Part shown: piece by piece, positions 23,185 through 33,415 of the stretch
Layout: every line of letters begins with the position of its first letter
How positions within the stretch are numbered: the stretch's first letter is position 1
Assembly: GCA_011800155.1 (NCBI GenBank)
Contig: CM022378.1
Span: 248,001 to 312,000 of the forward strand
DNA length: 64,000 bases
DNA from: Flammulina velutipes
Lineage: Eukaryota; Basidiomycota; Agaricomycetes; Agaricales; Physalacriaceae
Reading direction: 5' to 3'
Notes under the pieces: generated by a model
Seen by the model: the letters and a program-made list of their open reading frames with translations, nothing else
Databases searched by the model: none
Told to the model about the DNA's origin: nothing
Translations under genes and position numbers: made by a program

Positions 23185-23682
23185 ACATCCCTTACGATTA
23201 TCGGTCTCTTTCTCCCATACGACGAACCTCGTCTAATCGGAGGAGGCGGTTCATCTGCCTCTCCCTTCGTTATTGTCCTCAAGCATGCGAATATCAGTGG
23301 CCTCGATCGTAAGTTATCGTAAGGTTGGTCCTTGGTTCGTCTCACCATGCTACCTACAGATCTAATCAACGCCACTATCGTCGTGTCGGTGCTCTCCATT
23401 GGCCTATCGCTGGTTCGCGAACACTTACTGCTCTGGCGGAGACGGGATTTGCCCCAAAGATCTTTACATATGGTGTGACACAACTAGTCTCGATAATGAA
23501 CGTGAAACTAAACATGACTGCAGTGGATAAATCAAGTCGACCCGTACCCTCTGTCATCGCCATCCTCATATTCGGGCCTATTGCGTATGTGAATACGACT
23601 CAAGATGCATCGCGCAGACCGCAAACAAGCGCCTACACATATTCGAGTATATCGCATGCTCTTCTCAAACTAGGTGCATGAC
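23185..23682 (+). pseudogene. amino-acid permease relic
   Basis: A fragment of a yeast-type amino-acid permease (APC/YAT family). The frame reads TIIGLFLPYDEPRLIGGGG, ASPFVIVLKHANISG, an intron, LINATIVVSVLSIGLS, then after a small frame-breaking deletion AGSRTLTALAETGFAPKIFTY, an intron, and VDKSSRPVPSVIAILIFGPIAY. The usual first half and the C-terminal TMs are missing, so it is a truncated, frameshifted remnant. Introns still have consensus ends. Confidence 0.75.
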
Positions 23683-23858
23683 AGTTCATTCTGGAACTAA
23701 ATACGTTCAGTGAGGGTGAATAATAAAGATACATATGCGGCTTCGCAGACTAAATAAGTAGAAACGAATGAATGTCGGTTGGTGAATAATTGCGCGCGAA
23801 GTAGATATGTTCAGGAAGATACAACAACAGAAAGCGGTATATGTAATAGATCGTTGGG

Positions 23859-25777
23859 TCATGGACTCGGAGAGGAGGCATTGGGGCTCTGTGGGGCGGT
23901 CAGCCGACGATTGGGTTGTAGCTTCCTTGGATTGGATCCCGCTTGTCGAGGTTGGTTGAAGAACTCCGCTGGTTGTTGAGAACGGGGTGCGCCACCAACA
24001 GTGGTACCCTCGCTGACCCCCTCGCTTCCCGCGGTATTTGGGGTACGGATGGACCCATCCTCGTTTATGTATCGTGGTGGAAGCTCGACGACCTCCGTCC
24101 CATCCTCGTGGTAGACGGTCACAGGCGCCCGACCGCCATCGTGGTGTACGACGTATATCTGGTTATTCAACCGGGTAGCGGGGGTGAGAGGCGACTCTGA
24201 GTTGGCATATAGCAGGGTGTTGTGAGAATCTCCAGGCAGTCGGAAAGGCTCGACGAGATATTCGGATCGGGATGCATGGCTACCGTTCACTGATAACATG
24301 GGCATTCGTGGTCTATGACCATCGTGCCCAGAATGCTCTCTCGTGTGGAAGCTGTCGGGACTGGAGCCTCTGACGGAATGGCGACCACGTCGTGTTCGGT
24401 TTTGTAACAAAAAATATGTTCCTGTGATGCCAAAGAGGAGACCGCCGAACAATGCTCCAATACCTACTCCGGCTGCAGCACCGGACGAGATGCCCGTCCT
24501 GTAGGAAAGTGAGGACAACGCGAGAGACTGCAAGACTGTAACACACGAATTAGATTCCGGGAGATCGCCCTGGGCTAAACAGGCTGTTGGGCCGTCACCG
24601 CCACTATGCAATGGTCCGTACGACCAGTAGTTGAAATCCGCGTCGACAACGCTGATGAAGAATGACGTACTCCATGATAGATCAATGGTCCAGTTCGCGG
24701 TCTGGGATTTTTCTTCGATGGTTATGTTCATTGGTGGATGAGAGGTAGGGGCGATCTTTTTAGTAGAGCCTTAGCTGGACCACTGTGTATTGAAAAATTG
24801 GGGGGCGTACAGTGAGGATGTAGGGCGCTGTGCCATTTTTAGGCGTTATAGAAATGTCGGTACACTAAATAAATAAAAAAGATGAGAGAGTTTTCGAAAG
24901 GGAGTTCTTAGAGTAGCGCACCTGATTCACCCAGCTGTACATTCCCAGAGGCCCATTCTCGACTTGGGCATCTATCTCAAGAGGTCCCAGAGGGAAAGTT
25001 GCGTTCGCACAGGTCACGTCGTCGACGGTGGTGTTGGCGATCATCGTGTATTGGCGTTGGCAGCCACCTGTATAGCCATTTTTGTCGAACTGTAAGATGT
25101 GATTGAGTGTAAGTCCGGAGGAAGGAGATAGAAGGCCCGACCATGCACATCTCATACTAGATAGGTTGACGGTTAGAGTAGGTATGATAGCGATGGTACT
25201 TGCAGTGAGACGTACTATGGTGCCTGGACCGAATGGAACTTGCCAGTCCTGTGGTACAGTTATGTTTTGTGGACGCGAAGGAACGTGGATTCTTACGAAG
25301 GAGAGCCCGCTACCTGCTTCGATTATGAAGGGAAATACGAAAGCTCTGTCGGACGACATGTAAGGGTGGGAGGTACGAAGGACGTGTAAACACCGACGAA
25401 GTGTATACTTGAAGATAGTAGGGAGCGGAAGGATTTGGACTGCAGAAGTAATATTAGCATCCTCCGTGAAGAGTGGACTTGCAAAACGCACCCAGTGGCA
25501 GAACCTCGGTCCCAGCTAATGTGTATGGTCTCGCACTGGCCTTGACGCATCATGTTAATCATTCTCCGCTACTTGGGAAGTGTAGCGCACTTGTTACGGG
25601 GACCGGCACATTTTGCGTTGATGGCGCGTATTCGAAGAAGAAGGACTGTCAACGCGATCGAAGGCAAATTTAGTCGCGAAAATGACAGCTACTGTCGAAA
25701 CGGCACACCTGTTCCATGTATTCCTGAGCAGTGCAGAGAGTAGCAAGTCCAAGCCATGCCAATTCCAGGAAAATCAT
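23859..25777 (-). CDS. signal-peptide, single-pass membrane protein of unknown function
   Basis: Start at 25777 (MIFLELAWLGLATLCTA, a clear signal peptide). About seven short exons follow. The extracellular part includes CETIHISWDRGSATG, PYYLQVYTSS, FVFPFIIEAGSGLSF/DWQVPFGPGT, then YEMCM joined to FDKNGYTGGCQ and a second beta-rich region with many NxT sites. The TM segment GISSGAAAGVGIGALFGGLLFGITGTYFLL lies near 24450, and the cytosolic tail of about 170 residues is Pro/Ser-rich with VYHEDGTEVVELPPRY. This architecture is common among agaric receptor-like proteins of unknown role. One junction near 25370 is not fully settled. Confidence 0.7.
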
Positions 25778-26430
25778 CGCGCAGATCCACTAGGTGCGAG
25801 TCAATCAAACGTGTTTGAAATGAAATAACACGCAACGTACCTTCTCTCTCCCAAAGGAAGATGAGCGACGCAACTCGGGCTATCTTGACGAAGGGAAAGA
25901 AGAGTCGTGTAACGACCAGGTGATGGTATAAGGCTGAGGCCAATGTTCTGGTAACACATAACTTCGATGACAGGGTCGAATTTCAAAAATACATATGTAT
26001 GCACGCGCCGACAGCAAAGCGGCTGAGGAAGATGTCGGCCAATGGCCACAGTGAATGTGAGGCTCACTTCAGATTCAGATAGAGCAGGAATGTTAGTCAA
26101 CTTCTATGTGATAAGTAGCAGCTGTAGCTAATAGGCTGCGACGATTGTGGCTGTACAGATCATTATCAGCTCGGGAGCGGATCATTGATCAGGAATGCCC
26201 GGAAATCTACTTGCCTTTTCCGGTCAAGTGCGCCACATATAGCAAGGTGAAGATAGTCAAAGCAACGGGAACTCTTTCCACGAAGAACTCATCTTTCTGA
26301 GGTCCCGGAATATTACCTGATACACACACGTGCATCTATCTGCATTTCATTTTAGCTCTCTAGTTAGTAGTTACTGTCTGCGAAGTGGCTGCCGTTGATA
26401 AGACGCGTGTGGCACAGATGACTGTACAAC
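25778..26430. other. intergenic region left of the retrotransposon
   Basis: No gene found. One exact TGCGCCACA at 26229-26237. The last bases, ACAAC (26426-26430), form the target-site duplicate of the retrotransposon. Confidence 0.5.
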
Positions 26431-26794
26431 TGTGAGTACGACGAAGGCTCTTGCTTCGCACGGACTCGGACTGACAGACGGACGACGGAGGCAGAATCTG
26501 ATAGATACGAGGGAGCTATGCTACGGTAGAGTACGACAACCTACTATAAATACAAGTAACTATGAAAGAGTACCATAAGCGTAAGAATAATGGAGAGCAG
26601 ACTGAGCAGTAGACTACAAAGAACTAGGAAGATGGGCGCTAATGCGCAGTACAGTACAAAGAAGCGGGATATGGGCGCGTAACACTACAAAGACAACTAC
26701 GTAGGTGGCGTTAGAATAAAGGAAGAACACGAGTCTAGAACCGGTCCGATAATGTCATCTAATCTGTGCGCGTAAGCGGACTTGATCATCTACA
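26431..26794 (-). repeat. 3' LTR of the Gypsy element
   Basis: 364 bp, ends TG..CA, identical by eye to the copy at 33052-33415. Contains CTACTATAAATAC, a possible TATA region on the plus strand. Confidence 0.93.
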
Positions 26795-26829
26795 TCCCAT
26801 ACAAACTTGCTTATCAACCTCCGGGTTGA

Positions 26830-29800
26830 TCACTGACCGTCGTCGTCGTCAAACGTGTTCGACTCTTCATCTTTATCGTCGTCTCCGTCGTCGGCAACGC
26901 CTGCCAAATCCGCTGGGTCGACAAATTCCGTAACCTTGAAGTTCTTCAACGACCGCGGGTGATACGGGACGAGGCGAAATGCTGCAAACTTGAGCCTGGA
27001 TACGGCTCCGTTGAGTTCTGCAAGATAGTACGCGCCGCCTTTGGTTCGACGAACGACAACCATGGGGCCGAAATAGCGGGGCCGAAACTTTTTATTCGTG
27101 CCAGGCTCGATTTTTTTGTTGAGGATAAGGACGAGCGCGCCGGGTTGGAAGTTATAGTCATGGATGGTATTGGCGTTGCGACGTTCAAAGTCGGCAATGG
27201 AGCGGTAGCGGGCAGCGATAACACGTTGTTCAAGGTGCGCAAGATCTTCTTCCCGTCGTTCAAGCTGACGAGCTCGCATATAGATAAGGTCGGAGTCGGA
27301 GAGCTTGCCTGAAAAATGTGGGAATAGGAATGTTGCATAGAGGAGGTCGAATGGAAGGAGTGGCTCGATGCCATGGGCTGCGTAGAAGGGAGACATGCCC
27401 GTACGACGCGTCGTGGTAGCGCGTTCCGCCCAGAATGCAAGGTGAGCCTTCTTTGGCCAATGCTTTTCGTTTCCCTCACACAGCTTCTTCAGCGCGTCTC
27501 GAATAGGACGATGGCCAACCTCAACAGTACCGTTCGCTTGCGAGTTGTACGCGGATATGCGAATATGGCGGATGGCGTATTTGCGAGACAGATAGTCCAG
27601 CGCTGCGACGATTGGTGGTCCATTGTCGGTGACACAAATCTCTGCGACACCGCCCCAGCGGCATAGGATCTCCTCGAAAATAAACTGGCCGACAGTCTCG
27701 CCAGTCTCGGATCGTAGCATGCGGAACTCTGGCCAGTGAGAGAGACTGCAACGTCCTTGGATGATGTACTTATATCCCGCAGCTTTTGGAAGGTGCATAG
27801 TGTCGAGGTGGAATTTTTGGAAGAGGCCTGCAGGCATGGAGGGGACGGGAGGTAAGCGTACATGCTCGGTGGATTCGAGCTGACACTCATGGCACGTTTT
27901 AAGATACCAGACGATGTCGGCGTCCATATTTGGCCACCAGAAGCGGTCGGCGATTCGACGTCGAATAGGGTAGAAGCCTCGTCGATGGCCAAGCTCGTCG
28001 TGAGCAAGTTGAAGGACACGAAGACGTCCTGGATACAAGATAATGAGCTGGTGGCGACCATGTCGGTCGCGGCGGAAAAGCTGGTTGTCGGCTACGAAAT
28101 AGGGACGGGATCGTTGTTGGAGGACATGAAGCTTGGAGGAGGGATAGGAAGGGGGGCATTTGAGGTAGGAAAGGTAGTATATGATGTCTTCGAGGTGTTT
28201 GTCGCGTTCTTGGGTTTGGTCTAGGTAAGGTATTGTTGTTTCGTCGGTGTTTTTATTTGCTGATAGAGTATATGCTAGTTGATTCTTGCTGAGTGGAGCC
28301 AATGTCGACAAGGTTTCTGGCTGGAGGAAGGAGGCAACCCAAATGGTAGAGCCAAGGACTTCGTCGTCAATCCAGTCTTCGGCGTCTTCATCAGGTATGT
28401 CGCCAGCGTCGTCTGTTCGTTCGCGTCTTGATAGACCATCAGGTCCTTTGAACTTCTCTGCTGGAACATGGACGAGCGTAAAGTTGAACATGAGGATGGC
28501 CGCAATCCAGCGGTTGATAGATGCATTGGGATGAACGTCGGGGTTGTTTAACATACCCTTGACATATTTGGCATCCATTTCGACAATGAAGTGGTTGAGG
28601 CCGACGAGGTACATCCGCATGGCATGGAGCGCGCGCCAAAGGCCTCGCAGCTCGAGTTTCGACTGCGAATATCGTTGCTCAACATCGGACCAGGCGATGG
28701 AACCAAAACGTGCAAATCGTCGACGCGATTCTTCGTCGAGCTGTTGGAGGATATAGCCGCAGGCGATGTAGGAGGTATCGACGGATAGGATGACGTCGCA
28801 ACTGGACTTGTAGTCGATAGGGCGGATAGCGGGACAGGTAAGCACCGCGTTTTTGAGTTCGTCCATTGCGCGCTGATGCTCTACCTTCCAGGAGAATACG
28901 ACATCCTTCAAGGTGAGGGCAACGAGTGGGCGCGAGAGCTCAGCGAAGCCCTTAATCCATATCCGGACAGTACCAGCGAGGCCAAGAAAACCGCGGACCT
29001 GTTTGACGTTGCGACATGGAGGCCACGACTTGATTTTATCGACTGCGATAGCTTCGGGAAGGCGACCGTCGACATGGCAGAGTTGGCCTAGGATAATGGC
29101 ATCGGGAACGCCAATGCGAAGCTTTTTCGCGGAGATAGTAGCACCTGCTCGTTTGAGACGATGGAGCACTCGATGGACGTCTTGTAAGTGCTCCCATACA
29201 AACTTTCGAATTTTGCCATTCTGAGGATGTGTTTTGTAGGAGCCGTCTGCATGCTGGTAGAACGTTCGCGGGCCGAGAACGTTGATGTCGTCGACAAAAT
29301 TGGGTGCGATGTCGGTCTCGTGCTGGAGGATAAATGCTATATTGTTATGGAAGATGTTGACGGATCCAGTCCAACCCTGTGGGAGAGTGCAGAGGCGCAT
29401 GGGGCCAAGATGGGTGTCGACAGTGGTAGGATCTCGCGAAATATCGGCGAGGCGATGCTGATCATATCCGGACAGGAGATCAAGCTGCGTGTAGATGACG
29501 CGACCTGCAGCGTGCTCGCAGTACTGGTCTGGGAGAGGAGGCTGTCCTGTAGTACGAATGGTATGTCGATTCATTTCGTCGGGATTGACAACAACTCTGA
29601 CTTTTCTGTCCTTTTTAGCGACACAGAACCATTGCGTGCGGTAGGAGCTATCTGAAGGTTCCCAAAGGCCAAGACGTACTTTTTCCTCAACCTGTCGGTG
29701 GACCTCGTCGCGGATACCAGGCGGGATGGGAAGTGATTTGCGTGCCCATGGAACATGTTCGATGAGAGGAATAATGGCAGGAGAGATGTAGTCGTCGTGT

Positions 29801-31275
29801 AGGGTGCCGCGTTCTTCGGCGGTGAAGGAAATGGCATCAGAGTTGAGCATCAGGACATTGATGGCGAGACGTCGCTCCTCTGGCCACAGGAAGTTGTTTT
29901 CGTTGATGCGCAGGGATGCGAGGCGCTCCTCTGAGAGACGCGCGGACGGGGAGAAGTCGGAAGGAAAGGGAGAGAGGAGAGGGAGAGTAGCGAGAGGATC
30001 TTCGGGGAAGCGACGTTTTACTTTGGCGTCTTCGGAGAGGATTCCTGGGACGGGATTGGCCTTCTTGTCCACACTCTTGTAAAGGAAACAACGTGCCATT
30101 TTGTCGTAGGTAAAGGTTGAATTAAGAAGGGATTGAGTGAATGCTGAGACGGACTTGATTTCACTGAGTGCATTCCGGACCGGCACAACCGAAGTTGGAT
30201 CAACGTGCTCCCATGCGTTGACCACGTCCATCATGCACGATATCCCGTATGCTTGAGCTGCTGGGCGTTTCCTCTCTTGCGTTACCACAACTCTGCTATC
30301 CAAATACTTCTCGCGTTGGCCCCAAATCTGGATCGTAACTCCAGTGTCGGTTTCCCATTTTCGCAGGCGGACAGCGCGTTGCCATGGTCGACCAAGCAGG
30401 AGGCGGTATGGTGCCGTAGGGACGATGAATGCATGCGCAAAGGTGGATAGGCCATTGACAATGAGCTCCAAGCGCTCGGCGCAGCCAGGAAGCTGTTCTT
30501 TTCCTCCATTGGCAGTTTCCATAATCATGGCACGATGCTTGTTGACGTCGACACCAATTTCTTCTGCAAGGTCAGCGCGCATGACCACTATTTCAGATCC
30601 TTCGTCTAACAGTGCTTGTTCAGTGTGCCCAGCGATGGCGACGTTAATGACACGAAGGGGAGTGCTATACTCGAGAGCGAGAGGTGGACCAGTAGGATCA
30701 GGAATGGCAGAATTGGAAGAGGAAATGGGTGAGACTGGTACTCTGGAGGTGCGTTCGTGTGCAACTGCATGTTGTAGAAGGTCGGGGCTAATGGCATATA
30801 GGTCACCAATGGGAAGGGTAATGGGAGTGTCGAGGACATGGCGATAAATGCGAGCGGCAGCGGCAGGATCGTCTAGCTTGGACTGGTAACGGAAAGCTGG
30901 TCGGTGCGTATCTTCTTTCTTTGATTCAGGTTTTGGCTGATCCTGTCCTCTAGAGGGTCGTTCCGTAAAGAGTGGTCTGGCGCTCTCAGCGTTTGGCGCA
31001 GCTGGTCCTCCAGGTTTCTCTAACTCCTGCGTGGCTGCTTCAACCTCGACTACCCTCTCATCCTCACCAGTATCCATCTGCAAAAATCCCCACCATGTTT
31101 CGTCTTCATCGGAACTATCTCCCGCAGTCAACAGTTTCTGAGCTGCTGGGTGATCATCTACAACCACCTCGTCGACTACTGCTGGCGTGTTCATCACCTC
31201 TTCTTCGTCTACGACCTCGACGATGGCTGCAGCGGAGGTGCTTACATGGCCTGTGTCAAACGCCGTGCGACTCAA
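26830..31275 (-). CDS. Gypsy pol polyprotein (protease, RT, RNase H, integrase)
   Basis: Open for 1,481 codons. Retropepsin region has ALLDEGSEIVVM (DEG in place of the usual D-S/T-G). RT carries QLDLLSGYDQ and the catalytic FVDDI. RNase H has SVDTSYIACGYIL and KLELRGLWRALH. Integrase has the zinc motif H-x3-H...CHEC and a D,D,E set at FHLDTMH, VTDNGPP and NGTVEVGHR. The frame begins 1 nt upstream of the gag stop codon, in the -1 frame, and has no ATG at its start, so it is probably expressed as a gag-pol fusion. Confidence 0.93.
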   Translation of the reverse strand: MSRTAFDTGHVSTSAAAIVEVVDEEEVMNTPAVVDEVVVDDHPAAQKLLTAGDSSDEDETWWGFLQMDTGEDERVVEVEAATQELEKPGGPAAPNAESARPLFTERPSRGQDQPKPESKKEDTHRPAFRYQSKLDDPAAAARIYRHVLDTPITLPIGDLYAISPDLLQHAVAHERTSRVPVSPISSSNSAIPDPTGPPLALEYSTPLRVINVAIAGHTEQALLDEGSEIVVMRADLAEEIGVDVNKHRAMIMETANGGKEQLPGCAERLELIVNGLSTFAHAFIVPTAPYRLLLGRPWQRAVRLRKWETDTGVTIQIWGQREKYLDSRVVVTQERKRPAAQAYGISCMMDVVNAWEHVDPTSVVPVRNALSEIKSVSAFTQSLLNSTFTYDKMARCFLYKSVDKKANPVPGILSEDAKVKRRFPEDPLATLPLLSPFPSDFSPSARLSEERLASLRINENNFLWPEERRLAINVLMLNSDAISFTAEERGTLHDDYISPAIIPLIEHVPWARKSLPIPPGIRDEVHRQVEEKVRLGLWEPSDSSYRTQWFCVAKKDRKVRVVVNPDEMNRHTIRTTGQPPLPDQYCEHAAGRVIYTQLDLLSGYDQHRLADISRDPTTVDTHLGPMRLCTLPQGWTGSVNIFHNNIAFILQHETDIAPNFVDDINVLGPRTFYQHADGSYKTHPQNGKIRKFVWEHLQDVHRVLHRLKRAGATISAKKLRIGVPDAIILGQLCHVDGRLPEAIAVDKIKSWPPCRNVKQVRGFLGLAGTVRIWIKGFAELSRPLVALTLKDVVFSWKVEHQRAMDELKNAVLTCPAIRPIDYKSSCDVILSVDTSYIACGYILQQLDEESRRRFARFGSIAWSDVEQRYSQSKLELRGLWRALHAMRMYLVGLNHFIVEMDAKYVKGMLNNPDVHPNASINRWIAAILMFNFTLVHVPAEKFKGPDGLSRRERTDDAGDIPDEDAEDWIDDEVLGSTIWVASFLQPETLSTLAPLSKNQLAYTLSANKNTDETTIPYLDQTQERDKHLEDIIYYLSYLKCPPSYPSSKLHVLQQRSRPYFVADNQLFRRDRHGRHQLIILYPGRLRVLQLAHDELGHRRGFYPIRRRIADRFWWPNMDADIVWYLKTCHECQLESTEHVRLPPVPSMPAGLFQKFHLDTMHLPKAAGYKYIIQGRCSLSHWPEFRMLRSETGETVGQFIFEEILCRWGGVAEICVTDNGPPIVAALDYLSRKYAIRHIRISAYNSQANGTVEVGHRPIRDALKKLCEGNEKHWPKKAHLAFWAERATTTRRTGMSPFYAAHGIEPLLPFDLLYATFLFPHFSGKLSDSDLIYMRARQLERREEDLAHLEQRVIAARYRSIADFERRNANTIHDYNFQPGALVLILNKKIEPGTNKKFRPRYFGPMVVVRRTKGGAYYLAELNGAVSRLKFAAFRLVPYHPRSLKNFKVTEFVDPADLAGVADDGDDDKDEESNTFDDDDGQ

Positions 31276-32945
31276 AAACTTTTGGCGGCAGGAGCATTGG
31301 ACGTCGAGGCGGGTTGGGGAGCATTGGGGCTGGCGGGGTCAGGGAGAGAGCCACCGAAGAACTCGTCGATGGTGGATTTGAGACCACGCAGGCCAACACG
31401 TACAGCAGTCCCATTGAGGAAACGAATCAAACGGTCCGCCTGTATAATGCGCCGAGCTGCGATATAGGCAGCAATCCAGCGGCAGGCGGACATCATGTGG
31501 CCGGGTTCACCACAGAAGAAACAACCGTCGATGCGGTTTGTGTTGAACGAGGGGCCGGTGTTGTTACCAGGCTGGTATGCGGGGTTCTTGAACTGGTACG
31601 TCGTTGCGGCGTATGCAGGGGCAGTGGGAGCGGGAGGGCAGACATAGGACACGAGTGGTTGCAGCATCGTCTGGAGAGTGGACGTTGTCTGCGTGGACAT
31701 TTTGTCGATGGCAGTAGACGTGTGCATTGCCATTTTATCAAAGGCGGCGGAAAGGTCATCAACCGTTAGCGCTCGGGTTTTAACAGCACCAGAGGCTTTG
31801 GCTGGCTTGGGAGGGGCCTCGATTTCCGAGTCGTCGCTCGAGGAATTATCGGACTCCACTACGCGCTTGGATTGCCGATGTTTTGAACGTTTGGAGCGTC
31901 GGGTAGAGGGTTCGTCTTCTTCGTCAGTGAAGGAATCATCATAGGTGCGTGTCTTGAGGACCCAACGTCCAGTACTCATCACATTGTCGATAGTAGGAGG
32001 ACTCTCGCGATCCCAAGATGTGTCGACCTGGCAGAGTCGGTCCTCAATGCGCTGCCTGGCGCTGCGCTCGATGCCTCTCCAGAACCAACGTTGTTCTTCT
32101 GCAGTGGTCACCAGACCTTTCTTCTCCAACCTGCGGACTACTGGCGTAAACTCGAGATGGTAAGTCTCTAGCCGCTCGGCAGTCAATGGCTTCCTTCTCC
32201 AGCGCCTGACTATGTCTTCCAGGTCACGCAAGGAGCACTTGGTCTTGCGCAGGACAGGGTAGAAACCATCGGTAAGTTCTTTCTTGAATTTCGGCCAGTC
32301 GCATTTACTAATGTCGTCGTCATAGCCTTTAGCTTCCTTCCAGAGGCTTCTGGCACTGGAATCAGCATATCGAATGGCGGCATGGACCTTCTCGTTGTCC
32401 TTGACACCAAAGGTTTTTGCAAGAGCATCGAGCTCGAGAAGAAAATCATCGAGTTCCTCGGGATGGTTGGATTTGAAAGCTGGCGCGTCATCGCCATAGC
32501 GAGACGGAAGCGCGCCGAGCCCTTGAGGAGTAGACATGGGGAAGATGATGAGAGGAGGCGACGGTGAAGTGGATGGGGCGGCTGATGAGACGAGGGATGG
32601 AATAGTGGACGGAACAGATGAGAGGGGTGTAAAGATGGAGGAAAAAAGGTCGGCAGGAGGGAGATCTACTGGCGACGGGGCGAGGACTGGCGACGGTAGA
32701 GTGCGCGGGGAATAAAGCAACGACGGGGAAGGGGAACGGGGACGTGCGTTAGGGGATGGAACAGGTGGCGGCGCGTTTGAGAACGTCAAGCGGCCGAGTC
32801 TAGCAGGCAGATGGAGATGGCCTCCTTCTCTTGAAGCGGCGACGTTGACGCGAGAGGAATTGGCGGCACGAAGGATGGAATCTGGGTCGTCCACAGGAGG
32901 GACAATGGGATCGCGACGCGAACGAGTAGACGGGCGGGACGGCAC
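31272..32945 (-). CDS. Gypsy gag protein with zinc knuckle
   Basis: 557 residues. The N-terminus is Pro/Ser-rich. The capsid-like middle part has helices typical of Ty3-type Gag (FLLELDALAKTFG, WKKFKKELTDGF-like stretch). A nucleocapsid CCHC knuckle CFFCGEPGHMMSAC lies near residue 480. It ends at TGA (31274-31272), preceded by a run of five T. An upstream open stretch runs to about 33045 without an ATG. Confidence 0.9.
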   Translation of the reverse strand: MPSRPSTRSRRDPIVPPVDDPDSILRAANSSRVNVAASREGGHLHLPARLGRLTFSNAPPPVPSPNARPRSPSPSLLYSPRTLPSPVLAPSPVDLPPADLFSSIFTPLSSVPSTIPSLVSSAAPSTSPSPPLIIFPMSTPQGLGALPSRYGDDAPAFKSNHPEELDDFLLELDALAKTFGVKDNEKVHAAIRYADSSARSLWKEAKGYDDDISKCDWPKFKKELTDGFYPVLRKTKCSLRDLEDIVRRWRRKPLTAERLETYHLEFTPVVRRLEKKGLVTTAEEQRWFWRGIERSARQRIEDRLCQVDTSWDRESPPTIDNVMSTGRWVLKTRTYDDSFTDEEDEPSTRRSKRSKHRQSKRVVESDNSSSDDSEIEAPPKPAKASGAVKTRALTVDDLSAAFDKMAMHTSTAIDKMSTQTTSTLQTMLQPLVSYVCPPAPTAPAYAATTYQFKNPAYQPGNNTGPSFNTNRIDGCFFCGEPGHMMSACRWIAAYIAARRIIQADRLIRFLNGTAVRVGLRGLKSTIDEFFGGSLPDPASPNAPQPASTSNAPAAKSF

Positions 32946-33051
32946 CGCGGCGATGTTAGAGCCGCGACGAACAGGGATACGAGACGACGGCGAGATGATT
33001 ACGGCGGGCGGAACTGAAGGCTTGCGAAATTTCGATGCGGTGGGCTCCAGA

Positions 33052-33415
33052 TGTGAGTACGACGAAGGCTCTTGCTTCGCACGGACTCGGACTGACAGAC
33101 GGACGACGGAGGCAGAATCTGATAGATACGAGGGAGCTATGCTACGGTAGAGTACGACAACCTACTATAAATACAAGTAACTATGAAAGAGTACCATAAG
33201 CGTAAGAATAATGGAGAGCAGACTGAGCAGTAGACTACAAAGAACTAGGAAGATGGGCGCTAATGCGCAGTACAGTACAAAGAAGCGGGATATGGGCGCG
33301 TAACACTACAAAGACAACTACGTAGGTGGCGTTAGAATAAAGGAAGAACACGAGTCTAGAACCGGTCCGATAATGTCATCTAATCTGTGCGCGTAAGCGG
33401 ACTTGATCATCTACA
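33052..33415 (-). repeat. 5' LTR of the Gypsy element
   Basis: 364 bp, same sequence as 26431-26794. It lies upstream of gag in the coding direction. Confidence 0.93.

Larger units (their letters stand above)
26431..33415 (-). mobile_element. complete Ty3/Gypsy LTR retrotransposon
   Basis: A 6,985-bp element with two 364-bp LTRs, gag and pol ORFs on the minus strand in the order protease, RT, RNase H, integrase, which defines Gypsy. The CAAC flank (ACAAC if the terminal A is counted with the target) occurs on both sides. The two LTRs show no difference I can find, and both ORFs are open, so insertion is recent and the element may be active. A candidate primer site TGGAGCCCACC follows the 5' LTR on the minus strand. 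Confidence 0.95.

Noticed and set aside
31150..31769. Plus-strand open frames inside the retrotransposon
   Set aside because: They lie antisense to gag and pol, which have clear domains; the plus frames are shadows of the biased codon use.
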